A DNA stretch of 64,000 bases. It comes from Neodontobutis hainanensis (Eukaryota; Chordata; Actinopteri; Gobiiformes; Odontobutidae). This document shows, one piece after another, positions 25,539 through 38,673 of this stretch (positions are counted from its first letter, which is position 1; every line of letters starts with the position of its first letter). The DNA is taken from positions 1,542,001 to 1,606,000 of the forward strand of contig JALDNG010000004.1 of the NCBI GenBank assembly GCA_024349245.1, in the 5' to 3' direction. The notes below the pieces were generated by a model. The model was not told the origin of the DNA. It did not search any database and saw only the letters and a program-made list of their open reading frames with translations. The translations under genes were made by a program, and so were the position numbers.

Positions 25539-25925
25539 CACTTCTTAATTAGAGTTTGAACACTGCTGATTGGCATTCTCAATTCCTTGGAAATGTTTTT
25601 AAATCACATTCCTGTTTTATAAAGTTCAATTACCTTTTCCTGCAAATCCTTTGACAATTCTTTTGCTTTTTTCATGCCTCAAACCTGTTTGTGTCAACTT
25701 GTGTGCATGTTATCAGGGTAAAATCAGGGTCATTTATGTAGTTTCTGTTGTCATTATTATAAAAAATGAGTAAACACAGTTGTTCGACAATAAATAGATT
25801 CACCCAACCAGTAACTATGAGTGAAAGAAAAAAATTCTCTATTTTTCTTTAATTCTCTAAAAAAATGGCCAAAAAACAAAATCACAAATTCTGCAAGGGT
25901 ATGTAAACTTATGAGCATAACTTTA

Positions 25926-26584
25926 TTTGCCCAATGTTGTTTCCGTCTTGCTCATCTTTTTTCTAGTCAATCTACAATCAAATAAAAGCATAAACCAAAA
26001 ATAATAAAAAAAAAAATTAAGAGTTAATAAAAGCAGCACAAACGTCTGAAATCTGCCACACTAAATGGAAAGCTACTGTGTATCTGACAAACAGAACACA
26101 AAGCATTTAAACTGTTGTACTTTGTAAAGCACTTTGTGATTGGTGCTGTACCAATAAAGTTTACTAAAAAGTTTACTAAAGTTCACTCATTTTATAGTTT
26201 AATAGAAAAAAAAGGCTCTCAAGTTAAGCTTTCTAACAAAGCCCGACACTGACAGTAAAGCAACCAGCAGAGGTCAAAGGTCTTGTTTGGGGTTTTAAAG
26301 TTGACGTGATGGTATTTAGAAATATATGTGAAAAAGAAAAGCAATACAAACTAAAATGTGAGTGGGCTGTGAAGCAGAAAACAGTGAGAATAAGCAGTGC
26401 ACAACCGCTGACATATAACCCGTACACCCAGTATATATGTCCTCACATGTGTGTCTTTGGAAAGTAAGGACTGGACCTTTTCAGTTTTTGATAGCTCCTC
26501 TTAAAAATCCAGCCACATCATTATTCAACTTTGGGTTTGTTTCATTTTGTATATGTAGCCCAATATCTCAACACTCACAGCGGT
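25926..26584. repeat. intergenic with a repeat tail near 26100-26165
   Basis: GTAAAGCACTTTGTGATTGG followed by TGCTGTACCAATAAAGTTTA is the familiar 3' end of a dispersed fish repeat. The remainder is AT-rich and featureless. Confidence 0.4.
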
Positions 26585-26719
26585 CTCAGGACCAGGGCCT
26601 CCTCTAGAGGGGACTGTAAAGTCCCACACAGAAAAACAACCTTTAGACAAAATGCTCTTTCTGCAAAAGCCAGTAAGATCTGGAGCAGAGTTGCTTCTTT
26701 GTCACTTGAAGACAATTTC
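26585..26719 (+). mobile_element. LINE 3' fragment
   Basis: The frame from 26585 reads LRTRASSRGDCKVPHRKTTF and then SAKASKIWSRV. This resembles the conserved C-terminus of fish non-LTR retrotransposon ORF2 proteins (TRASS.GDC.VP..KT...FS..A...WN.LP). It is short and isolated. Confidence 0.4.
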
Positions 26720-28841
26720 TGAGCAACAAAATTAATCTTTTGTAAAGATTGTCACATTGAAGAGTCTAATGGGAGTTCCACAGTGTCAGGTCCACTATCT
26801 TAAATGCAGGTGAAATAATTTAACTAGTTGTATTGGTATGTGCTCAAAAGAATTCACTTAGCCCCTAAACAAAGTCCCTTTGCCAAACAAAAGAACAAAT
26901 CCAATCTCACTTCAGATGAGGCGTTTTTTAAAATAGCCTCCAATATAATAAAGTAACTATTTTAAACTATTTCAAAGTGGTCAACAAAGTGAGCATAAAA
27001 CCACAGAAAAAAAGTAAAAAAAAAAGAAAGGTCAGGGTCAAAGTAACAAGACTTTGAGATCTTACATACATTCTCAGAATCTCACAATCACTTTCATAAA
27101 TATATATATATATATTTTTAAGTTAACTGGTTATTTCTGAGTTAAACCACTTGAAATCTCTCTAGATCCATTCATAACCAATTTATAGCCCCTTAAAAAT
27201 GAACTGGTTAAAAGCAGGAGAATCTGATTTGCTGCAGAATTAGGAGCATTCATTAACCAAATTTTGTTTACTGTAACTTTGAATTTTGTTTTGCTACACT
27301 GATTCTTATTTCAATTATCATTACTAAAAGAATTTCCAGTACTAACCTAGTATTACATTTTCTTTGTGAGCACTGTTATGTCAGCTTTTACCTCTTTGAT
27401 TTAACCCATAACAATGCACTGACCTGTTAAAAGTTTGCTTAGAATAGGCTTAAAATCTGTAGCAGAATGGGTTGAGTCAGTACAGCCTCGCTTTTATGGA
27501 TTAGATTGTTAAGCAAAGCATAAAAGTGAAGCGTAAATTAAAAACATTCACTGTCTACATAACATTAACATGAGCAGTGCTAGACTGTGCCTTGCCTTCC
27601 TAACCCGTACTGAAGAAGTGGCTTTAAATTGAAATACAGTTTGTGTGGTGCTGGCAGAATATCCCTATTTTACAGTAGAGAGTGCATTTTTTATTTGGTG
27701 TTGCTGTATCGTGTCCAAGTCGTCCTGAACTAAAGCATAATGTGGTGGTTAGTGAAATCAAGGCTATAATGCATTCGGATGAGCAGTTTGCATAATCCCT
27801 GCTCATCTGCATTTATTTACCGCTATTGCAATGTTTTACAAGGCTTATTGTGCAACATTTTCCTCTGAAGTCAACACCAATGCTACGACAGAGCCATGAC
27901 AAATCAGTGAAATTAAATGAATGTGTTGTTTAGTGTTTTAGAGTCAGACAACTTTATTAATCCCACTAAGGGCCTTTAATGTTGTCAGGGGACTCTCGAG
28001 TGAGAAAGAAGAGTAGAGTTGTATATAGGCTGCTACACTTTAACGTCAGGTAAAAAGGTTCTCCAAACAGCTCTTTATAGTTGTTCTCTGGTAATTCATT
28101 TGACTATCCTTGACTCGTGCAGATGTTCCTCCCAACCTTTAAATCTGTTATAATTAGTCCGACTGACGAGCTGCGTGTGCTCAAGTGGAAGTGAGGAAAT
28201 CTTTTGTAAATCAGATTTTTGTTCGTTGAAGATATGAAGAAAAGGCCACATAAGATACTTGAAGTTGGGCTTTTAAGTATGATTTTTTTTTAGGGTGGAA
28301 GTAACAAAAGAGCCATGGCTTCTGGATCATTTTGCCAGACTGGGAAAGACCAGTTGAAATAATAATAAATAACGAGTGGTGCTTACGGAGATGGCAGAGA
28401 AAACAAGTCTGTGTCTGAGCTTTGCTCTCTCCAAAACAGACAAAGTACCGTAAGTTTCCCGTCACTGCTGAAGAAAAGAGAGAATGTAAACAGTAATGTT
28501 AGCAAAGAGGCTCAACTTAAAACAGAGGCTGCTGTCATCCCAAGTCTGAATCATATCTGAGCCATAAGTCAGACCCGTCTTTAACCAAGTGTTCACCTGT
28601 TTGTCAGAGAGATGTGTGGGACTTAACAAGCAGACATGCTAGCTGGTAGATAGGTGTGGAGGCTGTCAGGTTATTAAGAACTACTTTTTGAAGAAAAAAT
28701 AATTATCCAGGTCTAAAGCCATCAGAGGCAGATTTATTCGGGATTTTAAGTAAACTTTGTTAATATCCACTTATTAAAAGTACCTAGCCTTTATATACTG
28801 AATATACTGTATAAAAAAACTAATTTAATAAACAAATTAAA
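26720..28841. other. intergenic, no gene seen
   Basis: Includes a short (AT)n tract near 27101-27115 and a fragment GACAACTTTATTAATCCCAC near 27948-27967 that looks like a common fish repeat end. No gene was recognised. Confidence 0.5.
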
Positions 28842-28845
28842 TTAA

Positions 28846-29216
28846 AGGTGCATTACAGAAGATCCCAAGTTTTGTACAACTGTGCCACCTCTGACGTTAG
28901 CAGTACTGCATCCAGTGTCGTATGTGTTCACTGTGCTCACGCTTGTACGAGCACGAACAAACAACAATGAAGTAGAATCTGCTGGTTGCCTGGCTCTTCC
29001 CTGTGTTCACAGGATTCATTTTCAACTTTGAAAACTAGAGTTGCTTTGTTTATTTATGGCAAAAAAATCAGGACGTGAGAACCAGGTAAATGTGCATTAC
29101 GTCACGTCCGCTGAAACAGGCTACCAAATTCACGTTCTGCACATCAGGCTGTTGCTGATGCATGTATGGGTAGGAATCATTTTTTTTTAAATCATTGGAA
29201 CTTCTGTAAAGTACCT
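28846..29216. mobile_element. 371-bp MITE flanked by TTAA (piggyBac-type target)
   Basis: The left end AGGTGCATTACAGAAGATCC and the reverse complement of the right end, AGGTACTTTACAGAAGTTCC, match at 16 of 20 positions. TTAA immediately flanks both sides (28842-28845 and 29217-29220), the target duplication of piggyBac-superfamily elements. No transposase frame. The superfamily call rests on TTAA and could be wrong. Confidence 0.6.
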
Positions 29217-29220
29217 TTAA

Positions 29221-32200
29221 ATTGTTTGTAAACACATGTGTAGAATTACATTTTAAGTCAGATTTTATTAATTTTTATATAAATTGACACATTAGTCTGT
29301 AGTAAATATGGGGACAGTTGACATTCACTTCATTCAGTTTTTTTTTTTTTACTGTAACACAATGAATCTGATTACCTTCAGTGGCTCCTTTTATAAATAA
29401 AACCCCCGTTTCTCTCATGCAGCTCAAGTTTTGTTTAGTTCTCATGAAACTACACATCTTAAAGTTTAATTGGGATTTTGTCTCACCCACAGGTGACAGG
29501 AGACATATTACAGTCCCTGCAACAGCTGTCGTCCACCAAGGTCATTGTCAATAAGGCCGCACGGGAGAGCAAAGGGCTGCTCATTTGCATACATTATACA
29601 GTATTTCTATGTTAAATGTCTTGTCAAAAGGGAATGTTTTCTCTGAAACAAAGTAATAGCTGCAGTTTGAGTCATCTTTGTTGCACATTATGCTGTGAGA
29701 CGCTGAGGGCTTGGTGTTTTTAATATAACAGTAGCAGTAGAAGCAGCTGCCTTTTCCATCACAGTGAGTCGGGGAGTGAATATTAATGAAGTGCTAAACT
29801 TTGAACAATAAACTTGAGATATTAAAAGCCCCCGCTCCAAGTGTTAAATTGAAAGAGTCTGTTGCTTGAGGCGGCGTATTTTCGAAGGGAAATGAAGTTT
29901 GGCCACTGCAGTGAAGTACGGCTGGGAATGAAATGCCATTTGAGTCCATTGAACGTGACATTTTTTCTCCATCTACCTCCCTGTACCTCTCACAGCCCGA
30001 GTCAGAGGGATGACCTTTTCCAGTTTCCTTGAGGCTTGGCTGGAGCAAAATGCCCTTCGATATTTTGTAGTGCAGCGGCTAATTGAATCTAAAAGATTGC
30101 GTGTGAACCCGGGGCTGTGGTAATGAGAGTCGAGCTGCCTGCGCACAAAAGGTCTGTAAATTGACAGAAAAGGTGGGTGATCCTTCTGACAATTTGCCTC
30201 AGACAGAGACTCCAAAGGGCAGTCTCCCTCTGCCTGGTGCTGTGGGGGGGCCAAAAGGGCATCAAGGGGCTGAGTGTTGAGTTATAGCCTCTCGCCTACG
30301 GCCAGCAGTCTTCCGCATCAGTCTCACATTGGGCTGATAACATCACTTCCCCATCGCGCAGGAGTCACTGACGAGTGTTAATACCAGATGCTAAAGCTCA
30401 ACGATTAAGTTGCTCTACAACAAACGGGAGCAAGTGAAGAGTCAATAGTGGACGGTGACACTGCAGAGTCTTGGATATAAAATTTCTTCTGAATATGCAT
30501 TTAAATTCACAGAAATGTGACTAGCCACTTCTAAACTAAATTTGATGACACGACAAACTGAGACATGAGATGGTTAAGTTAGGTTAAGTTAAGTTGGATT
30601 TGATTAGAGTTTGTGACCGAAACCAAAACAATGATGGTAGCAGTGCTTGGTGTGCTCATATTTAACAAAAATAAATAAAATTCTGTAAATTCTACATGTG
30701 CTTTCAACAAAAATACATTTTACTTTCAGGTTTCTTCCTGTTATTCCTATAAACATTTGGGAAACAATCACGTTGCATCTTTTTACAGTCTTCCTGTTTT
30801 TGGTTAAATTTGAAGAGAATATAAATATGGTAAACTAATGGCTCTATTTAGCATCAAACAGAACTTCAAGTAAAACAAACCAATGGCTATTTTCGGCCAG
30901 GTGTAAAGGTAAAGAGAATCTACAAACTTTAACAGGCACACATTCTTTTTTTTTTTTTTTTTTAAATCTATGCAAAAAAAAAATCCTTGGAATTAAATGA
31001 CTATACCCAGGACAATCCTTTAGAAAGTCAATGCTGATCTTTGTTCATCAGATACTACCTGGCTGCAAAAAAGTCAGATGTAGTGCAACTCAAAGAAATG
31101 GGCAATTTTAAAAAGAATCAAATTTACGAAAGAGCACAATATCTTTTTAGGCAGATTGAGAATACGGCTGCTGAAGTTACCTCAAACAAAGCCACTAGTC
31201 AATCACTGATGAATCACATATTGCCCAGAGCTGCAGAAAACTTGTTATTATAAATGCATTAGCTGCAGGAAGAAAAATCTGATGACCTTTGCCCTTCACA
31301 CGCAGCCTGAAAATGTGGCAGTTAATTGCAGGAAGTCTGTCAATGAATCGTAAAGTAGAACATGCAGTGACTCTGGCTTTTCATTCATCCTGGTGTGTGT
31401 GTTACTGGAGTCATCATTGTAAACCATGTTTTCCCCACAGCTATAAAACCAGTGACATCTTTCACTCATTACACTTTACTTTGACATTGGATGCAGCGTT
31501 GAAAGCACTTCCCCTCAAACGGTTTATGGCGAGGTTACACTACAGTATGGCCCAACATCTGTCCCTCTGGTCTGCTAGTGCGTAATAACAAAACTGACTT
31601 TGGAGAAACACTGCCACTAAACAGAGACATAAAAACACTATTAAAACTCACACACAGTACAGTCAATACTCAATGACCAGCAGCTGACCCCAGTCTGAAC
31701 ACATTGTCCCTGTAGCTCAAAGATCAGCATTTACTGCAACCCACTCAAGCTGTAAACTGATTAAAATAGACAATGGTACACAAGAGATAGATTTAAACAT
31801 CGTAACTGCAACAATAGGAGCTTGACCACAGTTTGCGCCATATTTTCTTTCTAATCAACAATGTCATTGTCAAAATCAATATGTAAATGTAATTTATGTT
31901 AGGGAGGTGAGCCTGTTAATAAAGAACAAAGTTCATCCTTCGTCCACTAGGGACACTAAAGAATATAACTTGAATATTTGTATAATTATTTGCTCATGAA
32001 TCCCCTGCAATCAATGAAGTAGAGCGACTTCTCTCCCATTATCCACTTGTCACTTGGTTTCAACTAAGACTGCAAACATGATCATAAAGTCCAATGCTCT
32101 CCTGGACCGTCCCAGAGAAACCCATTAGATCACTGAGGAGGTCCTACACTATCACCAGAGTGAGCCTTCTGCAGCGATTAAAACCACATCAGCTCCAGCT

Positions 32201-32539
32201 CCACTGCATCGTCACCGTCCCTCAAGGCAAATCACAGGCCGTTAACAGATGTTTCCGTCTGCAGATGATTCTGGATTAATTTTACTGCGGTAATTAAAAC
32301 CTGTGAAATGCCCTACAGTATAGAGTACTGTGGAAAATATGAGTGGGACAGTTTGGAGTTGGGTGGAATAAATCATGCTCAAAATGTTAAAAGTGACCAC
32401 AGGATATTAAGAGTACATACAAGTCCTAAAGAAATACTACTGTAATTTGTTGTGGTAGAGAAAACACATATAGGACTTTGTATCATGGCTGTAGTGCCCA
32501 CAAGGTATTTGCATATCTCTTGTCAAATCTGTTACCTGT
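29221..32539. other. intergenic; 29500-30450 may be conserved non-coding DNA
   Basis: The stretch 29500-30450 lacks repeats and is less AT-rich than its surroundings. It holds an octamer-type ATTTGCAT at about 29583. Minus-strand frames of 84 and 93 codons overlap in it (29794-30254) but match nothing known. The rest is AT-rich with a T-run near 30946-30963. Confidence 0.4.
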
Positions 32540-32790
32540 TCTTAGTTGGTTTCTAGTTTTTGTCCTTTCCAGTTTCCTTGTGGTCTTTTCTGTTCTTGTT
32601 TAGCTTTGGTCTGTCTACTTCCTACCTTGTGGGATCACCTGTTCATCCCTGATGTGTTTCACCTGTGCCTCACTCTGGTCCTACCTCTTGTGTATTTAAA
32701 CCCCTCCCTTGTCGTCACCTGTTGTGTGTGTGTAGTGACATTTGTTGGAATCATCTGCTGTTCTTATTAAAAACTTGACCTGTGATCTAC
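32540..32790 (+). repeat. dispersed pyrimidine-rich repeat fragment
   Basis: TCC/TGT-rich text with CTTGTGTATTTAAACCCCTC and an ending TTATTAAAAACTTGACCTG resembles a widespread fish repeat, similar in style to 8215-8590. The 74-codon frame over it is low-complexity. The family is not assigned. Confidence 0.4.
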
Positions 32791-32799
32791 AAGTTACTG

Positions 32800-35700
32800 A
32801 GATTACTCTCTGTACCATATTTTATAATGTTTTGTTGTTAGGACATTGTTTTTTTTATGTTACATTGAGAGTCATTAATGTCCAAGAAAAGAGGAGACAA
32901 AATTAAATGTGCTCGATTCTAAAACTAAGCAAGACCTTTAAATTCTGTCCACTTTCAAGACAAAGACTCATTTTGAATACACTGCTAAAGGCATCCTAGC
33001 TTCCAGCAGATCATTTTACTGCTCAGTCTCTATTATTGGTGTTAATATTATGAGACCTTCAGGACTCAGGGGAAATAATGGCTCTGTTATCGATACAGTA
33101 TAAGCCATCGATCCTCTGTCATCTGTGCGATCATGGCTTTCCCTTTTATCTCTTCTGCGAGACCCACAGAGATACGGCCGCAGACTGACCAGCAGGCAGA
33201 CAGGCTCATTACTTCACTTTAAAGTCTGTCACCGCGCTGACAGCTGCAGGCATTGAGCCGGACCATGATGTACGGCTCAGGAAGGAGGTAAGTAGATTCA
33301 TAAAAAGAACATTTTATCTGTCAGATCCACACACAAGAAATATTGGCTCAAGGAAACCAGTCACTAATGGGCTGTGTCATGTAAAAGTGAGGGCTGGCTC
33401 CTTTAAAAGACAAAGTTATCATTCCATAAACATTTGAGAGATGCTATTGGAAAAATACAATAAAACTATTAAATTGTTTTTATATGCACCCAACATGTAA
33501 GGGATACATGCCAACATAGCCACTGTAAACAGTTCATTTACTTTTATTATTAGTTTTAGTTTAGTTAGTTATATTAGTTTATTTGATTTTCATTCATGTT
33601 CACTACAAATAGTCAAAATGTGTCTAGTTCTTGATCAATCTCGGCATGTCAGGATTTTTGCACATTTTACTTTTGCTCTCTTTTCTCTGTTTTCTGTTTA
33701 AGCAGATGTTGTCAGAAAAGGAACAAACTGTTTTTCCAGTTGGATTTTCCGCTGCTATTGATTCAATGTTGACAAGCCGTGTAGACCAACAGCCAATGGA
33801 AGCATCCCTTATTTGAGTAGGAGCAGGCCCCCTTCTATGATTGGTTAAAGCTTGACGTAACACAGCCCATTTTCATCTTTTAAAATCATGCTAATTAAGC
33901 CTAGATAAAGTCTTACATTTGCTTTATATTAAGTGGAAATTCAACTATTATCTAAGCCCTTTCCATTGTGTTCACTAATGCTAACAAAGTGGTGTATTAC
34001 TGACCATTAGCACTAGCGGCTAACATTGTGTCGCTAACGTATCAAGCTTCCCAAACTCTAAAATATTAGCAGATGGTTCCATAAAATCACTGGACAATTT
34101 AAAACATACAGTATATTGGAAAAGTTAAAGGGCAACTTTCTTTTTTAAATTAGCCAACATTAGATAAGTGACAAGTGAGTGAGAAAAATAGGGATTAACA
34201 CCTTTTTAGAGTGCATTGTTTTACATATTTTACACTCCAGCCCTGCTGCTAAGTCAAAAGTGTTTGTGAAAAAGCATCCTGATGTGGCATTGTTGTGTTG
34301 AAAGAGGAGTGTGTTTATTTTATTATTTTTGTTGAAGGAGCTGGGCATGAAAGTTGGATGAAAGTGAATTTGAAGGTCATAACCTTTGGCTGATCTGAGC
34401 AGATGGACCGGCGTGTGATGTGGACCTTTCAAACGGACGGTCGATAACTGAGAGAGACGGCAAACTGCGCTCACAAACAAAAGGAAATTCAAAGCTGGGA
34501 AATGTTCTTCATATGAAAACGACTGCATGACAAATGGATCCTATTATCCCAGTGTGCCCCTCGGCCTGCTGGGAATTCTGTATTGACTGATGCTCACCAC
34601 TGCAGACTGTTATGAGACTTTATGCAATTTTTGGGCCAGAGGCAAGATTTTAGTTGGGGCCCACTACATCACAGCCAACTCCAGAACCAATCATTGTGCC
34701 ATTGACTCAACAAGAGACTGCAGAGTTTTAGATGGTTTAGTAGAAATAGAAGAAAGTGTCTTACCACCACCAGTGTTTAACTGTGCAGTCCGTCAATAAT
34801 GGACTTTTTGACTCTTTAAAAGAAACTGCACATCACTGTTATAGGTAAAAATTACACAAACGCAAATTAAAGCTAAACTCGTGGCCTGAAGTTGATTAGT
34901 AGATAAAACATGTGTCTATTTATTTTAAGGACACACTTTTTATGGCAAGAAAGGCTCCTTTTTGTTGTTGTAATAAACGTGGATCTTTTTACTGATCCAT
35001 TATGTCATTGTCTTTATCAGTTGTATGGATTTATGGCATCTACAAAATGAACATGTCTGAAGAAGAAGTCAGTGTTGCTTTATATTGTTAAATGTAATTT
35101 GTAACCAGCTTTAAGTTTATTACTAAATTTGAAATATTCATGCATCTCCTGTAATTTGGCAGTAAGTTCTGATTATCTACATATCCACAATCTTTTGGTA
35201 GACCAGATTGTACCCTGGACATAGAACAGTGTTAAGTAGTAACTGTAGTAGTTTAAAGGAGTTAATAGATACAATTTTTGAACACAGCAAAATCAAAAAG
35301 ACACAATGGAGATCTCAACTGTAGCTTTGCCTTTTCCAAAGTAGTTTGTAAAGTCACATTGAAAGGTGTTAAAGTAAACAGGGAAAAAAACCAAAGCCAA
35401 TAAAATCCTATTATTTCATTTCAGCCTGTACATTACATGCTTCATAAAAACTTTTAATTGCATCCCTCTGAGCCTATCTCTGATGGAAGAGACACATTGA
35501 CTTTGGGCTTTTTTTTTACCTAAGTTTCTGCCAAATAGGCCTTTGTAAATTTGGTCTGCAGCTCACAAATAGCAACTGGTTACACACAGTGGAGTAGATT
35601 TACCTACATCAGGCCAAAGCATATAAAATACTATAAAAAAACAATGCACTTAAACGTAAATGCATACAAAGTAGGATTAAACAAAAAGTAAGTGGTTAAG

Positions 35701-38563
35701 TCGGTTTGAGGGTGCTCATGGGAAAAAAATAAAGCTGCAAAAAAAGACACAATATTATAAAAAAACTGAAAAGATAAGATATGCTGAAAAACAAATATGT
35801 TGACTGTGCTTTTGGATGCATTTTCACATTTACAAATAAAGGATATGTGACAAACAATTTAATTTTGCATTTCTGAGATAGTAAACTTATATGTGAACTT
35901 TAAACTTTTTATTCCTTACTTTTGAAATTGAATAATGACAGTATTCCATCAAAATCCTGCATTACACGAGGCAAGTACTGACTGACTGCTGCAAACTCAC
36001 TCTGAAGCGTCCAAAAAGTCACACAACCCACGACACTAATCGGTTTTCAGACTGCCCTAAATTTAGCGAACCCACATACAAATCAAGTGGAAGTGGGTAT
36101 GACGAGGTCATGTAGGGAGACGTTTCAGAAAGGGCCTCAGTCACAGTCGCCGTCAGTGCAACTCAAACAGGAGGTCCCTCTGCGGCAAACATTAGAAGAA
36201 TCCTGGTGTGACATGTTTGATCAAAGCTTTGGAAATGTACATTTTTGCATAATACTTAAAACTGTCATGTGATGTAAACGAATGGAGATGTATTCAACAA
36301 AAGTGTAAATTACATACTGTATGAACCGTCTGATTACATGTGTCAATATCAGTGCTGTAGTAAAGGTCTTTCTAAAATGCAGAAGCCCTCCATGTCAGTA
36401 AATGATAGACTCATATTCTGCTCAGAAACGTCCACCCACTGTTCAGTTTAAAATAGAGTGATGTTCTCATTTAGCAGCGTCTGACAAGTTGTTGTGACAT
36501 TAATTCAAATGATGCTCAGAAATTACTGTGTAACGCTGGACAAAGCGGTTCAATTAATCACTAAGATGTATGCTTGCCATTAAACCGGCTCCATACAACT
36601 CCTGCTTTTTTTTCAGCTCCTCAATTTAAAACCTAAAACATTAAATCTGTCAAAGTGTTGTCTCTCTTTTTTAAACTGAAATAAAGAGCAGTGTTGAGGT
36701 GAAGCATAACTGAAAGAACTCATTATTTTGCAATGGCTAATGCAGTTACATAAGTTTAAATTACCTCAAGTAAAGTAGTTTCCTAATGTTTGGATAAACT
36801 TGCAAATAATGTGCTGCAGCTCATGAATATAAATCCCATTTTTTTCCATCCCAGTTGTAAAAACAGCTTCAGTGCCTGGTCTGTGCTGTCATTTATTAGA
36901 CCAGTGGCCACTCACTGTTTTGTAGCAATGCGGGAATGTTCCCCTTTGCCCACAATTTAAAAAAGAAAAAAAAGAAAACTGGGTTTTGACAGGGCACCTA
37001 CAACTTCCAAACTGTTCTGATATTGTTCTGTTTATTGCCTGCGTTTATAGTGGAGTTTTTGTCTGTTACAAACATTTAACTGACTACAAAATAACTGCAC
37101 CATCCCTTCTTTGGGTCAGAATATATTAGTAGTGCACGTTAGTTTAATGGGTGCAACTTCAAGGTAGACAGGAAAGATAAACCCACCGCAACTGAAATGA
37201 ATAATATGGTCTACATTCTCCAACCTCCATGTTTTCCACTAAGAGACTCGTGATCTTTAGAAGTAGTCACTAGACCTTAACAAAGAAGGGTATTTCCCTT
37301 ATAACCATAACATCATACCTAACAAGTACTGAAAAAGGCCACAATGAATCAATAGAGAATAAATAATAATTTTTTTTTAATAAACTTTGATAAACTAAAA
37401 GGACATTATAAATATCCCTCACAAAGATCTGGGAAGAGCAACCATGGGCTCACTGGCCTCTTGTGACCAATGATGTGGCACCACAAACAGGAAGAGGCGT
37501 GTTTTTAATTGCAAAAAAAAAAGATGCAAAAAAAAGATGCAACAATCACCCTCTTCTTGTCTTTGTTATCAACATGGCTGAAAACATGTGGCACTAAAAC
37601 ATTTTTCTGGGAGGAGAAGATGTTTGTGCTCTTCATCCTACTGGCTTTGGCATCTCCTAATTATCCTAGTCTTTCATACACGCTCTTTTCATCGGCAAGC
37701 CTTGTTTCATTTACCACTTTAGTGTTATTCAACATTTTGTTTGGAAAAAATGGAAAAACTGTCCTTAACCTCCAGTTGGAATGGTTAAAAAAATGGCGGT
37801 GAACCAGTTACCGAATGATGTGGCAGTCTGATTTTAGGACTTACACTATCTGCTGCTTTGTCGGCTAGGTTTCAATGTGGTGCTAAAAAAAATGGCCTTA
37901 ACAGTTTTGTGGTTATTGTGTCAAAAGGTTGATGTGTGACATATATGACTACAATAACAAAAGCGTATCATTATTTCACCTTTGAGTTTTGGCGTAATTA
38001 TTGTCATAATTGTGTTTTATTTTTAAGAGTAAATGATGCTCTTTTCTTGACTTTAAGCTATTGTTTCTAAGGCTTTTGTTCTGCCATTCACACCATGGGT
38101 TTAGTGTTTTTCCATTTTCTTTCATACGAGTGTGTGTGTCACGGATGTAAGATTAGTTCTCACTTTTCCCATCATCCCCTACAGATTGTCGTGTGTAATA
38201 CGACACTGTCATTTGTTGACAGATCGCTCGGCTAATGGAAACACAGCCGTACAGTCATGTGGAGATGAGATTACAGACGGGTGTAAATTGAGATTTTGTT
38301 GTTGTAACGGCTGTGTGAGAAACATTGTAAAATATAATATAGAAGACACAAAAATACATGTTCACGCTGAAATGGTAGAATGTGTATTGAAATCTGTTGG
38401 GATGTGTCGGTGTTGGCATCCTCAAAGTAAAATAAAGTGGATTGGCTTGGGTTTGAATGCCAGTGTGGACTAGTTGACTCCATGTGACCTCTGTTTCTTT
38501 TGTTTTTGTCTGTCCTGATCTTTAACAAAAAACTAAATTTACTAAAATTATTGTGACACTATT
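32800..38563. other. intergenic, no gene seen
   Basis: AT-rich. 33090-33300 is a repeat-free GC-richer island containing TTATCGATA and CCATCGATCC and could be regulatory. The 122-codon frame at 34160-34528 (minus) and others here have no recognisable motif or splice context. Confidence 0.45.
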
Positions 38564-38673
38564 TAATTTTAATTTTAATTTTAATTTTAATTTTAATTTT
38601 AATTTTAATTTTAATTTTAATTTTAATTTTAATTTTAATTTTAATTTTAATTTTAATTTTAATTTTAATTTTA
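38564..38673. repeat. (AATTTT)n hexanucleotide microsatellite
   Basis: About 18 uninterrupted copies of a six-base unit, roughly 110 bases, with no substitutions seen. Confidence 0.95.

Larger units (their letters stand above)
24593..25923 (-). mobile_element. degenerate Tc1-like DNA transposon with nested SINE
   Basis: The ends are long inverted repeats. The left begins CAGTTGTGCTCAAAAG and the right, reverse-complemented, begins AAGTTATGCTCATAAG. They stay recognisable for over 120 bases through GGCCATTTTT, TTTCTTTCACTCATAGTTA and AACAACTG. A TA flanks each end (24591-24592 and 25924-25925). Inside, on the minus strand, transposase pieces are readable in broken frames. The clearest, near 25070-24950, is ETKIELFGHNHKCYIWRG, equivalent to the second catalytic block of Tc1 transposases, where the usual aspartate of the S-D-E/S motif reads glutamate. 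A SINE is inserted at 25333-25538. The element is inactive. Confidence 0.85.

Noticed and set aside
34160..34528. 122-codon open frame on the minus strand
   Set aside because: No recognisable domain, no supporting splice sites, and ordinary AT-rich surroundings. Treated as chance.
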